A DNA stretch of 64,000 nt from Legionella_C dresdenensis (GTDB taxonomy: Bacteria > Pseudomonadota > Gammaproteobacteria > Legionellales > Legionellaceae), in NCBI RefSeq assembly GCF_042649825.1, contig NZ_JBHSAB010000023.1, positions 186,001-250,000 on the forward strand. Direction: 5' to 3'. Below the pieces are notes generated by a model. It made no database searches and was not told where the DNA came from. It saw only the letters and a program-made list of their open reading frames with translations. How positions within the stretch are numbered: the first letter of the stretch is position 1; the number at the start of each line of letters is the position of its first letter. The translations under genes were made by a program, and so were the position numbers. This document shows positions 17,304 to 25,780 of this stretch, piece by piece.

Positions 17304-19125
17304 TCACATGACTCCAATCGACTTTTTCGGGTAAAAATCCGCCTACTTGTGCATCCCACATCGCTTTATATAAGCCGCTTTTAGCGATTAACTCGCTATG
17401 TGGACCATCTTCAATAATTTTTCCTTTGTCAAAAACCAATATCCTATCCATACGAAGCAAGGTTGATAAACGATGGGCAACAACCAGCGTGGTTTTGTCT
17501 GTCATTAAATCAAGCAGGGAATGCTGGATTTGCTCCTCCGTTAATGAGTCAAGCTGGGAAGTCGCTTCATCAAGAATTAAAATATTGGTATTTTTTAATA
17601 TCGCTCGTGCTATAGCAATCCGCTGCCGCTGTCCGCCTGATAATTTAATTCCCCGTTCGCCCACTAACGTGTCATAGCCTTCAGGCAGACGTCTGATAAA
17701 ATCATGACAGGATGCCCGTTGAGCCGCAGCAATAATTTCCTCAGCTGTCGCGTCCTTTTTACCATAGCCGATATTTTCGAGCAGACTACGGTGAAAAAGA
17801 ACCGGGTCTTGGGGAATCATACTGATTGACGCACGCAAGGAGTCCTGGGTAACCTGGCTGATATCCTGACCGTCAATCAAAATCTGCCCCGAATCCAGGT
17901 TATAGAACCGCAGGATTAAATTGACAAAAGTCGTCTTACCGCTTCCGGAATAACCTACCAGCCCAACGCGTTGTCTGGGCTCAATGACAACAGATTTTTT
18001 ATCAAAAACCCTGTTGTCCTGATGATAACGGAAACTGACATTTTTAAATTCAATTTTCCCTTCATGGACATGAATATCTTCTGCATTTTCAACATCGGTA
18101 ATTTTTATTGGCACAGTGATTATCGATAACGCCTGACGGGCAACTCCGACTTCACGGAATAAATCGGCCAGCGCATGTCCGAGAAACCATACCTGATTCA
18201 TAATTGACAGCACTGCACTGAAAATATATACAATATCGCCGCTGCTTATCAGGTTTTTCTGCCAGAAACTCAGCATCAGATACACCATCACAACCAGCAT
18301 GATGGTCGCGGGAATATCCAGCGACAGCCGGAATAAGTTGGTAAAATTTATCAGCCTTTTATTGCTGTTCACTTCCTTTTGCTGGGTTTTGGCAATATAT
18401 GCCATTTCATCCCGGTGGCGGGAAAACAGCTTTACCGCGCCGATATTGGCAAGCGTATCGACAATTTTGCCGCTTAATTTGCTTTTGTCATGGGCGTTAT
18501 GTTCCGAATATCGATTAATCCTATTCGCAAAATACCAGCTGGTTATGACTTGCAACACCAGCCAGCTGGCAAGCATCAAGGTAAACCAGGCATTAATCAG
18601 TGTCAAAATGATTAATGTTGCAATGACCGCAGCCAGCGTTGCAATCACATTCCAGCTGATGATTAAACGTATCGCCTCAAAACTGCGCGGCAGATCATTA
18701 ATTTTATTGGCCAGACTGCCCGCCATTCGATCGGCAAAATACTGAAAAGACTGTCTGGTTAAATAATCCAGCGCAGTCATTCTTATCTGAGCCTGAAAGC
18801 GTGGTATTACATAGGCCTGCCACCAGTTCTGCAGACGGATAATCAAAATCAGGCCAAACCAGCTGCACCCCCCAAGCCATAAGGCTGGCGCCAATACCTG
18901 AAAAATATTTTCCCGGTTAGTCTCGGAACGCCCTATTCCGTCAACAATCATCTTTAAAGCATAAGGGATAATGTTGGTTTCCAGGATCATGCTGGCAGGG
19001 GCAAGGAAAAAAACGGCAAAAGCAACAGGCTGCTTCTTCAGGAATAACCAAAAGAAACGAAGTAAAGTATTCGGTAATTGTTTGTTTTCGGTAATTATAT
19101 ATTGGCTTTGCTTATCCATTTTCAT
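17296..19125 (-). CDS. ABC transporter, fused permease and ATPase
   Basis: 609-residue half-transporter of the MsbA/LmrA exporter type: six membrane segments in residues 20-330, then an ATPase domain with Walker A GYSGSGKTT (about 391-399), signature LSGGQ (about 495), Walker B NILILDEATSQLD (about 514) and the H-loop VVAHRLSTL. All catalytic residues are present. Works as a homodimer exporting lipids, drugs or peptides; the cargo is unknown. Its stop lies inside the next gene, a lipase-like membrane protein, which suggests related roles. Confidence 0.9.
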   Translation of the reverse strand: MKMDKQSQYIITENKQLPNTLLRFFWLFLKKQPVAFAVFFLAPASMILETNIIPYALKMIVDGIGRSETNRENIFQVLAPALWLGGCSWFGLILIIRLQNWWQAYVIPRFQAQIRMTALDYLTRQSFQYFADRMAGSLANKINDLPRSFEAIRLIISWNVIATLAAVIATLIILTLINAWFTLMLASWLVLQVITSWYFANRINRYSEHNAHDKSKLSGKIVDTLANIGAVKLFSRHRDEMAYIAKTQQKEVNSNKRLINFTNLFRLSLDIPATIMLVVMVYLMLSFWQKNLISSGDIVYIFSAVLSIMNQVWFLGHALADLFREVGVARQALSIITVPIKITDVENAEDIHVHEGKIEFKNVSFRYHQDNRVFDKKSVVIEPRQRVGLVGYSGSGKTTFVNLILRFYNLDSGQILIDGQDISQVTQDSLRASISMIPQDPVLFHRSLLENIGYGKKDATAEEIIAAAQRASCHDFIRRLPEGYDTLVGERGIKLSGGQRQRIAIARAILKNTNILILDEATSQLDSLTEEQIQHSLLDLMTDKTTLVVAHRLSTLLRMDRILVFDKGKIIEDGPHSELIAKSGLYKAMWDAQVGGFLPEKVDWSHVND

Positions 19126-19292
19126 GGCTCACATATCAGTGCCCGGGTATTCTACCTGATGCTGTCCTGTGATTAAACATTTTTTTCTTAAAATGTTCTT
19201 TTATTAAGATAATTTCCAGTTAGATGTTCCCACATCTTGATCTTGGCTGCTATCCAAGCCATGATTTTAATTTTCGTTCGTAAGGATTTTTT

Positions 19293-20915
19293 ATGGTACA
19301 CGAAACGATGCAATATGATGTCGTTATTGTTGGCGCCGGACCGGCCGGTCTGGCTGCGGCGATTCGCATCAAACAACTGGCTCAGGCACAAAGCCGGGAA
19401 ATTACAGTCTGCATACTGGAAAAAGGAGCGCAGGTCGGGGCGCATATCCTTTCTGGCGCGGTACTTGAACCCAAAAGCCTGCAGGAATTATTGCCTGACA
19501 GTTGGCAACAGGCGCCTTTAAACACACCGGTTGCGGAAGATAATTTTTATTTTTTAACCCGCAAGCGGGCAATCAGGCTCCCTACCCCGCCGCAAATGCA
19601 TAACCAGGGGAATTATATTATCAGCCTTGGCGAACTGTGCCAGTTTCTGGCAGGTGAGGCCGAAAAACTGGGCTGCGAAATATATCCCGGCTTTCCGGCA
19701 ACGGATGTGTTATATAACGATAATGGCCAGGTTATTGGGGTTGCCACAGGCGATGTCGGCGTTGATAAAAACGGCGGCCAAACCGAGCATTATCAGCAAG
19801 GCATGCATCTGTTGGCAAAACAAACCCTGTTTGCCGAAGGCTGCCGCGGCCAACTGAGCCAAAACCTGATGAGCCGCTTCCAGCTGCGAGACGGAGTACA
19901 ACCCCAGACCTACGCTTTAGGCGTTAAGGAAATCTGGCGTATCAAACCGGAAAATCATAAGCCAGGTAAAGTTGTCCATACCATTGGCTGGCCGCTGGAT
20001 TCAAAAACTTATGGCGGTTCATTTATCTATCATTTATCCGATAATCGGGTAGCAATAGGTTTTGTTGTCGGTCTGGACTATCAAAATCCCTGGCTAAGCC
20101 CATTTTCTGAAATGCAGCGCTTTAAAACCCATCCAGCCATTCGCCGGCTGCTGCGTGACGGCGAACGTATCAGCTACGGCGCCCGAGCGCTTAACGAAGG
20201 CGGTTGGCAATCCATCCCCAAACTGACCTTCCCTGGCGGCGCTCTTATTGGCGATGCCGCCGGCTTTCTGAATGTCGCTAAAATCAAGGGCATCCATACC
20301 GCCATGCAATCCGGCATGCTTGCAGCTGCAGCTTGCGTTGAAGCGCTTACCGAAGCGACAGAACCCGTTGAAATGACTGATTATCCGGTAAAATTAAAAA
20401 ACTCCTGGGTCGAAAAAGAACTTTATGAAGTAAGAAACATCCGCCCTGGCTTTAAACATGGCATATGGGCAGGCTTACTCAATGCAGCAGTTCAGACTTT
20501 GACCAAAGGTAAACTACCCGGCACGATGAGTCATCATACCGACAATGAAACTCTGCTGAAGGCCAAGGATTGTAAAAAAATCATCTACCCCAAGCCGGAT
20601 AATATTCTAACGTTTGATCGTCAGTCATCGGTTTTTCTAAGCAACACCTACCACGTGGAAAACCAACCCTGCCACCTCAAGTTACGCAATCCGGAACTGG
20701 CAATATCAGTAAATTATCAGGAATACGCCTCTCCCGAGAGTCGCTACTGCCCTGCCGCAGTCTACGAAATCCTGGACACAGAAGACGGCCCCCGCCTGCA
20801 AATTAACGCCCAAAATTGCATTCACTGCAAAACCTGCGACATCAAAGACCCAAAACAAAACATAGTCTGGCAAGCCCCCGAAGGCGGCGGCGGCCCAAAT
20901 TACGTTTCGATGTAA
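19293..20915 (+). CDS. Electron transfer flavoprotein-ubiquinone oxidoreductase
   Basis: 540-residue inner membrane flavoprotein passing electrons from ETF (beta-oxidation, amino acid breakdown) to ubiquinone. The FAD site is VVIVGAGPAGLAAAIR near residue 10; the quinone region GALIGDAAGFLNVAKIKGIHTAM follows. The 4Fe-4S cluster ligands are Cys486 in YCPAAVYEI and the CIHCKTC motif (Cys509, 512, 515), and the end GGGGPNY is invariant in the family. The start at 19293 (MVHETMQYDVVIVG) precedes the FAD motif by the usual distance; MQYD at 19308 is an alternative. Confidence 0.96.
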   Translation: MVHETMQYDVVIVGAGPAGLAAAIRIKQLAQAQSREITVCILEKGAQVGAHILSGAVLEPKSLQELLPDSWQQAPLNTPVAEDNFYFLTRKRAIRLPTPPQMHNQGNYIISLGELCQFLAGEAEKLGCEIYPGFPATDVLYNDNGQVIGVATGDVGVDKNGGQTEHYQQGMHLLAKQTLFAEGCRGQLSQNLMSRFQLRDGVQPQTYALGVKEIWRIKPENHKPGKVVHTIGWPLDSKTYGGSFIYHLSDNRVAIGFVVGLDYQNPWLSPFSEMQRFKTHPAIRRLLRDGERISYGARALNEGGWQSIPKLTFPGGALIGDAAGFLNVAKIKGIHTAMQSGMLAAAACVEALTEATEPVEMTDYPVKLKNSWVEKELYEVRNIRPGFKHGIWAGLLNAAVQTLTKGKLPGTMSHHTDNETLLKAKDCKKIIYPKPDNILTFDRQSSVFLSNTYHVENQPCHLKLRNPELAISVNYQEYASPESRYCPAAVYEILDTEDGPRLQINAQNCIHCKTCDIKDPKQNIVWQAPEGGGGPNYVSM

Positions 20916-20925
20916 GAACATTTCA

Positions 20926-20960
20926 CTAACGTTATTGTCATTTTCAGACGATAACGTTAG
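20926..20960. repeat. Inverted repeat between ETF-QO gene and tRNA-Arg
   Basis: CTAACGTTAT and ATAACGTTAG pair perfectly, and TGTC/GACG extends the stem by wobble around a seven-base loop. There is no T-tract, so it is a stem-loop of unknown role, possibly terminating or protecting the upstream mRNA. Confidence 0.6.
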
Positions 20961-20977
20961 ACTTGCGAAGTTACAAA

Positions 20978-21054
20978 GTCCCGGTGGCACAGCTGGATAG
21001 CGCAGCCCCCTCCTAAGGGGCAGGTCGGAGGTTCGAATCCTCTCCGGGACGCCA
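20978..21054 (+). tRNA. tRNA-Arg (anticodon CCU), CCA encoded
   Basis: Cloverleaf of 77 bases: acceptor GTCCCGG pairs with CCGGGAC, D-arm GGCACAGCTGGATAGCGC, anticodon stem CCCC/GGGG with loop CTCCTAA (anticodon CCT, reading AGG), T-arm TCGGAGGTTCGAATCCTCT, discriminator G and encoded CCA. An accessory region with decayed copies of its 3' part follows directly, as at integration hot spots. Confidence 0.96.
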
Positions 21055-21245
21055 ATGAAATCAATGGGTAACGGATGGCACTTGATGTTAATGCTTTAGT
21101 ATATTTAATGGGGACAACTATAGGGATAACCCAATTAATTGCTACACATCACTTGAGCAAAATAACTTGAAATGCATGTAACGTAAGAATAAATTATTTT
21201 TGTAGTATAATTATAATAATTGTTTAAATTAGGAATTGTTTAATA

Positions 21246-21677
21246 ATGGTAAAAGCGATTGATGTTGCAGATTACATCCTCACCCAAAAAGGGACGATGT
21301 CTGCCATGAAACTGCAAAAACTTATCTATTACGCGCAAGCCTGGCATCTTGTGTGGGAAGATAAGGAATTGTTTTCGGAAGAAATCCAAGCTTGGGCTAA
21401 TGGCCCTGTTGTACCCTCCTTGTATTCTCTGCACCAAGGTATTTTTAGTCTTGAGCCTGGTTTTTTTAAAGGCGATATTTCAAGCATTCCTGATGAGAGC
21501 AAGGATGTGATTGATCGTGTTCTCGAATTCTATGGCGACAAAGATGCTCAATGGTTAAGTGATCTCACACATATGGAGGAGCCATGGAAAAAAGCTCGAA
21601 TTGGGTTAGTTGATGGAGAGCGAGGAAACCGTATAATTTCAAATGAATCAATGTCAGAGTATTACAGCAGTATATAA
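21246..21677 (+). CDS. Panacea (DUF4065) domain antitoxin-like protein
   Basis: 143 residues opening with KAIDVADYILTQKGTMSAMKLQKLIYYAQAWHL, the hallmark of the DUF4065/SocA-like Panacea domain, and continuing with FSEEIQAWANGPVVPSLY. Panacea proteins act as antitoxins that bind and neutralise unrelated toxins. The stop and the next start share one base (TAATG), the tight coupling typical of toxin-antitoxin pairs. A TATAATTATAATAATT stretch lies about 35 bases upstream of the ATG and may include the -10 element. Confidence 0.85.
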   Translation: MVKAIDVADYILTQKGTMSAMKLQKLIYYAQAWHLVWEDKELFSEEIQAWANGPVVPSLYSLHQGIFSLEPGFFKGDISSIPDESKDVIDRVLEFYGDKDAQWLSDLTHMEEPWKKARIGLVDGERGNRIISNESMSEYYSSI

Positions 21678-22189
21678 TGTCTAAAAAAAGTAAATCTCAG
21701 CCTAAAATCGCTTACGCGCCTTCTAACAATAGAGAGGCACGTGCTAATTATAAGCCTCATGGCAAAGAAGTTCGCACTAAAGAGAATCCAGACTCTACTG
21801 ATCAATTAACACCAGCATGGCAATTTCATCGCTGTGATCAGGATCACGAGTTATGGGGGTGGGAAAAACTAAGGGAGAAAGAATTCATAAAAATAATAAA
21901 GGATCATCTTCACAGCTTTGAAAATATGACATGGAATACAATCAAACAAGCTTCTGGTGGTCGAGCTAGCGGCACAAACAGCCATCCACTTTCCATCGAA
22001 GGATTTGCAAAGGATGCAATTAAGCGGTTACAAGAACTAAAACTTGACGATGTTTCAGAATTATTTTCTTTACGCTTAAATAGCACGCTTCGGCTCTATG
22101 GAATAAAAGATGGGAGAGTATTACGGTTCATATGGCATGATCCTCATCATGGCACTAAATCCGGTGCCTATCCAACCGCTAAAAAATAA
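21677..22189 (+). CDS. Putative toxin partner of the Panacea antitoxin
   Basis: 170 residues. A lysine-rich N-terminal 50 residues look disordered; the C-terminal two thirds hold a compact domain ending RLYGIKDGRVLRFIWHDPHHG. This ending resembles small proteins repeatedly seen beside DUF4065 genes, whose activity I cannot name. Conserved-looking His and Asp residues in WHDPHHG could be catalytic or metal-binding. Calling it a toxin rests on the one-base overlap with the Panacea gene and the general layout of such pairs, not on a known toxin fold. Confidence 0.6.
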   Translation: MSKKSKSQPKIAYAPSNNREARANYKPHGKEVRTKENPDSTDQLTPAWQFHRCDQDHELWGWEKLREKEFIKIIKDHLHSFENMTWNTIKQASGGRASGTNSHPLSIEGFAKDAIKRLQELKLDDVSELFSLRLNSTLRLYGIKDGRVLRFIWHDPHHGTKSGAYPTAKK

Positions 22190-22192
22190 CTT

Positions 22193-22385
22193 TCACCAAA
22201 TTAGGCAATAATTGTCTTCATTTCTTTCAAAGTCTGACTCAAAAAGATGATCTTGTATGACGCGATATTTCTCAAACTCACTTTCGGCATGATCTTGAGT
22301 GATTTTTGCACTAATTCTTCCCGCATTTTGCAAAATTTTACGATCGTCAAATTCAGGAAACTTATCTAATCGGGTAGCTCAATCC
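22193..22385 (-). pseudogene. Remnant of a RhuM-family protein (C-terminal end)
   Basis: Conceptual translation of the minus strand gives RLDKFPEFDDRKILQNAGRI, then SAKITQDHAESEFEKYRVIQ, DHLFESDFERNEDNYCLIW and a stop at 22193. This matches the usual C-terminus of RhuM-family (virulence RhuM) proteins, which end in a DHAESEFEKYR-like block and LFESDFDR. No start or N-terminal domain is left; the upstream sequence belongs to a different gene family. Frequent in mobile islands, so consistent with its place behind tRNA-Arg. Confidence 0.75.
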
Positions 22386-22680
22386 TCCATTTTGCAACGC
22401 TGCGTTGCAAAATTTCAAAATCAGGCCAAGCAGGGGCAAAAGCCTTTATAACTGAGGTTACGAGGAGAAAATCCTTTCATTTCAGGGAATTGTTCACGCA
22501 TATCAAAAGATAACCCATCAATAACTTTTTTACCCATCCTTGAGTATTTTGCTTTTCAAGGATAGGTTGGCCTATTTCCCAGTACGAAAGACCATTGCGG
22601 TATTGCTAGCTAATACAACACGTAACTTCTCTGATTGAATACGCCCTTTTAAATCAATAATTCGGCCTTCGGAGAAGCCA
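22386..22680 (-). pseudogene. Remnant of a YhcG/DUF1016 PDDEXK nuclease-like gene (frameshifted)
   Basis: Minus-strand translation in two frames gives SYWEIGQPILEKQNTQGW, then KKVIDGLSFDMREQFPEMKG and FSPRNLSY, and after a shift KAFAPAWPDFEILQRSV. These are the N-terminal (DUF1016_N) blocks of YhcG-family proteins, with several frameshifts and stops. It runs directly into the RhuM remnant, so two unrelated broken genes have been fused by deletion. Confidence 0.75.
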
Positions 22681-22924
22681 CAGGAAGCATGGCACTAGGA
22701 TCCGTACCCCCTCTTTGACATCATACAAACTACATCATCCCCTACTCTTGACAAAAGCGAAATTGGCTAATATCATTCAATTCATGAGTGGTCTTACTGA
22801 CACCCGCATGCTCGCATGAGCCAATCCCAGTAAGTTTTAATTTTTCATTTATTTATTTTTTTCTTATTCAAATTGTCAGAATTAGCGAGCAAATTCTTGA
22901 CGGTATTTGTTTAAGGAAATAACA

Positions 22925-23953
22925 ATGAACTCATTAAAACCTTTTTTGAAACCATTAAAAAAGCTTTCTTTTTCACTTAGAGATACTAATCATCCTCTTA
23001 AATCAAACAATGCATATAATTCATTAGCACAGATATTTAATGTAGATGAAAGCTGGAAAAAAACTTCTCATCGTGTATTGTTAGAAAAAATATCAAACCA
23101 GCTTAATCATCAAGGCAAAACTGCATGGGACGGTTATAAAAATCATATCCAAAATATATTCGATAATATAGATGTTGCATTTGTAAATTATAATTTTCTC
23201 GCTTCAAATTGGTTAGCCATTGAGGATCCTGCTAGCATAAGATGGTATGACTATTTAAGGAAGTCTGATTACAAATTCCAAAATAGAATAGATTTATTAA
23301 ATCACTACTTAACAGCACGACAAGTAGAATTTAATCGTTGTGAATTAAAAAATTTAAATATGTTTGGAATTTTATTTACACCATCCTGGAAGTTGCGAGA
23401 CTTAAATTCGATGGAGGAGTTTGATGTTGCCCTAAGAAATCAAATGAAAAAAAATTTTTTTAAATCAAATTTAGGCTGGCTATATCTCTATGACAGCCGG
23501 CTACTTTATTGTAATTTTGCTTATGACAATTTAAGGAATGCTATATTACATAACGTTGATTGTAGATATAGTTGCTTTTCAACAAAAGATGAATCCGGCG
23601 ATATTATGGGGGCTAATTTTTCTTTTTGCAATGCAAGTTTTACAGATTTTTCCTATTGTTATGCACGTGAAGCAACGTTTTATCAAACAAATCTTGATTA
23701 TGCCAGATTTGACCATGCTAATTTAATAGGACCTTTATTTATCAATTCAAGTCTAAAAAATGTATCATTTGCTAATTTAGAGAGAAATATACTTCATAAT
23801 GCTTCTTTTAGGAACTCAAATTTACAAGGAGCTGATTTCACAAATGTTAAGCTGTATAATGTGGATATGCGCGGATCGGATCTTCGATATGTAAAGGGTA
23901 TCACATCCCTCACTTCTAACTTAATTCATATTGATGAAAAAACGCGCTTTTAA
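22925..23953 (+). CDS. Pentapeptide-repeat protein
   Basis: 342 residues from the ATG at 22925 (AAGGA seven bases upstream; the open frame starts six codons earlier). Residues 1-190 are not recognised, with many aromatic residues. From about 195 the sequence becomes A(N/D)-L/F-xx repeats: GANFSFCNASFTDFSYCYAR, then ATFYQTNLDYARFDHANL, SFRNSNLQGADFTNVKLYN and MRGSDLR, which would fold as a right-handed quadrilateral beta helix. Function cannot be predicted; some such proteins mimic DNA, others are Legionella effectors. AT content is higher than in core neighbours. A hairpin follows the stop. Confidence 0.8.
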   Translation: MNSLKPFLKPLKKLSFSLRDTNHPLKSNNAYNSLAQIFNVDESWKKTSHRVLLEKISNQLNHQGKTAWDGYKNHIQNIFDNIDVAFVNYNFLASNWLAIEDPASIRWYDYLRKSDYKFQNRIDLLNHYLTARQVEFNRCELKNLNMFGILFTPSWKLRDLNSMEEFDVALRNQMKKNFFKSNLGWLYLYDSRLLYCNFAYDNLRNAILHNVDCRYSCFSTKDESGDIMGANFSFCNASFTDFSYCYAREATFYQTNLDYARFDHANLIGPLFINSSLKNVSFANLERNILHNASFRNSNLQGADFTNVKLYNVDMRGSDLRYVKGITSLTSNLIHIDEKTRF

Positions 23954-23969
23954 AATTTAATTAATTCTA

Positions 23970-23992
23970 GGCACCCTATTGGGTGCCCAAAA
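23970..23992 (+). terminator. Hairpin after the pentapeptide-repeat gene
   Basis: GGCACCC-TATT-GGGTGCC, 16 bases after the stop codon, followed by CAAAAA rather than T residues. Probable transcript end, not a classical intrinsic terminator. Confidence 0.5.
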
Positions 23993-24110
23993 ACGGTTGG
24001 ATACGGGCGCATTCGATTGGACAAACTTTGATGTGACAATAGTATAAAGTATTGATATCACAAGAAATTAATGGATTTTTATGGGTAACGTCGGATCAAT
24101 AATTTACTGT

Positions 24111-24158
24111 CTCATAAGGGGCAATGCGGAGGTTAGAATCTTCTCTGGGCCGTTCAAT
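24111..24158 (+). repeat. Decayed copy of the tRNA-Arg 3' half (attachment-site scar 1)
   Basis: CTCATAAGGGGCA, GCGGAGGTTAGAATC and TTCTCTGGG align base for base with CTCCTAAGGGGCA, TCGGAGGTTCGAATC and CTCTCCGGG of the tRNA-Arg anticodon and T arms (21,011-21,050), with scattered substitutions. It cannot fold as a functional tRNA. The rest of the 410-base gap 23,954-24,363 contains no gene I can support. Confidence 0.8.
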
Positions 24159-24363
24159 TCTATAAAAAGATCAACGCCAAAAGCATGGTAAGAGGTTTTG
24201 ATAGTAAAGAACCGTGACCAGGTCTATTTTTAATGTTTTATAACATTCTATATGTTAAAATTTCCAGCATATTTATACCGGCGTGTACTAATACTCCCGT
24301 CATTACCTCGATAAAATTTAGCAACAAAGCGTCCTGATTGATTAGAAGGCATTGCGGAATTAA

Positions 24364-25026
24364 ATGAATAATCAAAAAAAGAATATTATAATCATTGGCA
24401 GAGGCGCCATTGGGCTAAAGATCGCCCAGAGGCTTGAAATGAATCATAAAATTAAAATTATTGATTTAAAAAAACCACTTAATATTAATCATTTTCAGTG
24501 TGATTTAACAAATAATGAGGAAGTAAAACAAACATTTAATATGTTATCAAAAGAGTTTAAGAAAATTGATATTCTTATTTTTGCTGCAGGAAAAGTACAA
24601 TTTAAACCTATGCTTCATACAAACCCTTCAGAAGTCCAAGATCTTATGAATATCAATTACATTTCAGTATGGAATTGTCTGCATGCAGCATCACCTCTTC
24701 TCATGAAAAGTAAATTTCCTTTAATTATCAATATAAATTCGATAAGTGAATATTTAACGCTAGAAGAAAATTCGACTTATGCCGCTTCAAAAGTAGCTAC
24801 CTCTAAATTATTGGAAATCTTCACAGAAGAAAACAAAAAGATTAAATTATCGCAAATTTATCTGGGTGCTGTTAAATCAAAAGCCTGGGTAAAGTACCCA
24901 AGCTTTAAGCAAAAAAACATGATAGACCCCAAATATGTCGCAAATATGATTGAATGGATTATTACTCATTCCCAATTGATGCATTTGGTGAAAATACAAA
25001 TGACTCCACTAAAAGGGGTCTTATGA
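24364..25026 (+). CDS. Short-chain dehydrogenase-like protein (divergent)
   Basis: 220 residues, Rossmann fold. The nucleotide loop is IIIIGRGAIGLKIA instead of the usual TGxxxGIG, but the ILIFAAGK block and the active-site pattern with Ser in NINSIS and Tyr/Lys in YAASK are those of SDR enzymes. Substrate unknown. It is first of three tightly packed genes: its stop overlaps the next start (ATGA). Composition is clearly AT-rich relative to core genes, in keeping with acquisition at the tRNA-Arg island. Confidence 0.8.
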   Translation: MNNQKKNIIIIGRGAIGLKIAQRLEMNHKIKIIDLKKPLNINHFQCDLTNNEEVKQTFNMLSKEFKKIDILIFAAGKVQFKPMLHTNPSEVQDLMNINYISVWNCLHAASPLLMKSKFPLIININSISEYLTLEENSTYAASKVATSKLLEIFTEENKKIKLSQIYLGAVKSKAWVKYPSFKQKNMIDPKYVANMIEWIITHSQLMHLVKIQMTPLKGVL

Positions 25027-25766
25027 AACAGGATGTGGCTTTAATAACTGGGGCAAGTCAAGGAATAGGTAAAGAGATAGCCATCAAGCTTGCTCGCAAT
25101 AATATTCATGTCCTTATCGTTGCAAGAAATATAAAAAAATTAAGTTTAGTCAAATTAGAGATCGAAAAAAACAATGGAATTTGTAGTTTATTTCAATGCG
25201 ATATTACTAACTATGAACAAGTTAAAATACTTTTTGAAAAATTAACATCTGCAAACATAACTCCGAATATAATAATCAATAATGCAGGATTCGGTGGTGC
25301 TTTTTCAAGCTTAGAAGACATGTCGGTTGAAGAGTGGGATACTGTTTTTAATACTAATATAAAATCTATGTTTTATATCTTAAAAATAGCAATACCACAC
25401 CTTAAAAAACATAATTCCGGAAGGATTATAAACATAGCCTCTGCTTATGGAGTCATCGGCGGAGAAAACTCAGTTGCTTATAGTGCCTCAAAACATGCTG
25501 TAATAGGATTAACAAAATCATTAGCACTGGAACTGGCGGATTATAATATACAGTGTAATTCGGTGTTGCCTGGCTTCATACAATCAGAAATGTCTGAGAA
25601 TAAAGAACACAAGGAATTGGCAAAAAAACTACCCACTAAAAAAATGGGACAACCTTCTGACATCTCTGATCTAATATTGTTTTTATCAATTATGAATTCG
25701 AGCTACATACATGGTTCATCTATTTTGGTAGATGGCGGACTAACTGCAGGATTAAGATTTACGTAA
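25023..25766 (+). CDS. Short-chain dehydrogenase/reductase, FabG-like
   Basis: 247 residues from the ATG that overlaps the stop of the preceding gene; the frame is open further upstream but homology begins here. Complete classical SDR: LITGASQGIGKEIA cofactor loop near residue 8, INNAGFGG near 88, catalytic Ser in NIASAYG, Tyr and Lys in YSASK, and LVDGGLTAG at the end. Similar to 3-oxoacyl-ACP reductases and to many secondary-metabolism ketoreductases. An 85-bp copy of its middle part is found after the next gene. Confidence 0.88.
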   Translation: MKQDVALITGASQGIGKEIAIKLARNNIHVLIVARNIKKLSLVKLEIEKNNGICSLFQCDITNYEQVKILFEKLTSANITPNIIINNAGFGGAFSSLEDMSVEEWDTVFNTNIKSMFYILKIAIPHLKKHNSGRIINIASAYGVIGGENSVAYSASKHAVIGLTKSLALELADYNIQCNSVLPGFIQSEMSENKEHKELAKKLPTKKMGQPSDISDLILFLSIMNSSYIHGSSILVDGGLTAGLRFT

Positions 25767-25780
25767 AAAAGGTTGATTTA

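Noticed and set aside
24248..24352. Minus-strand 34-codon frame (MPSNQSGRFVAKFYRGN...) just before the SDR operon
   Set aside because: Too short, no family recognised, and it lies in the gap that also holds the tRNA scar; probably chance or remnant.
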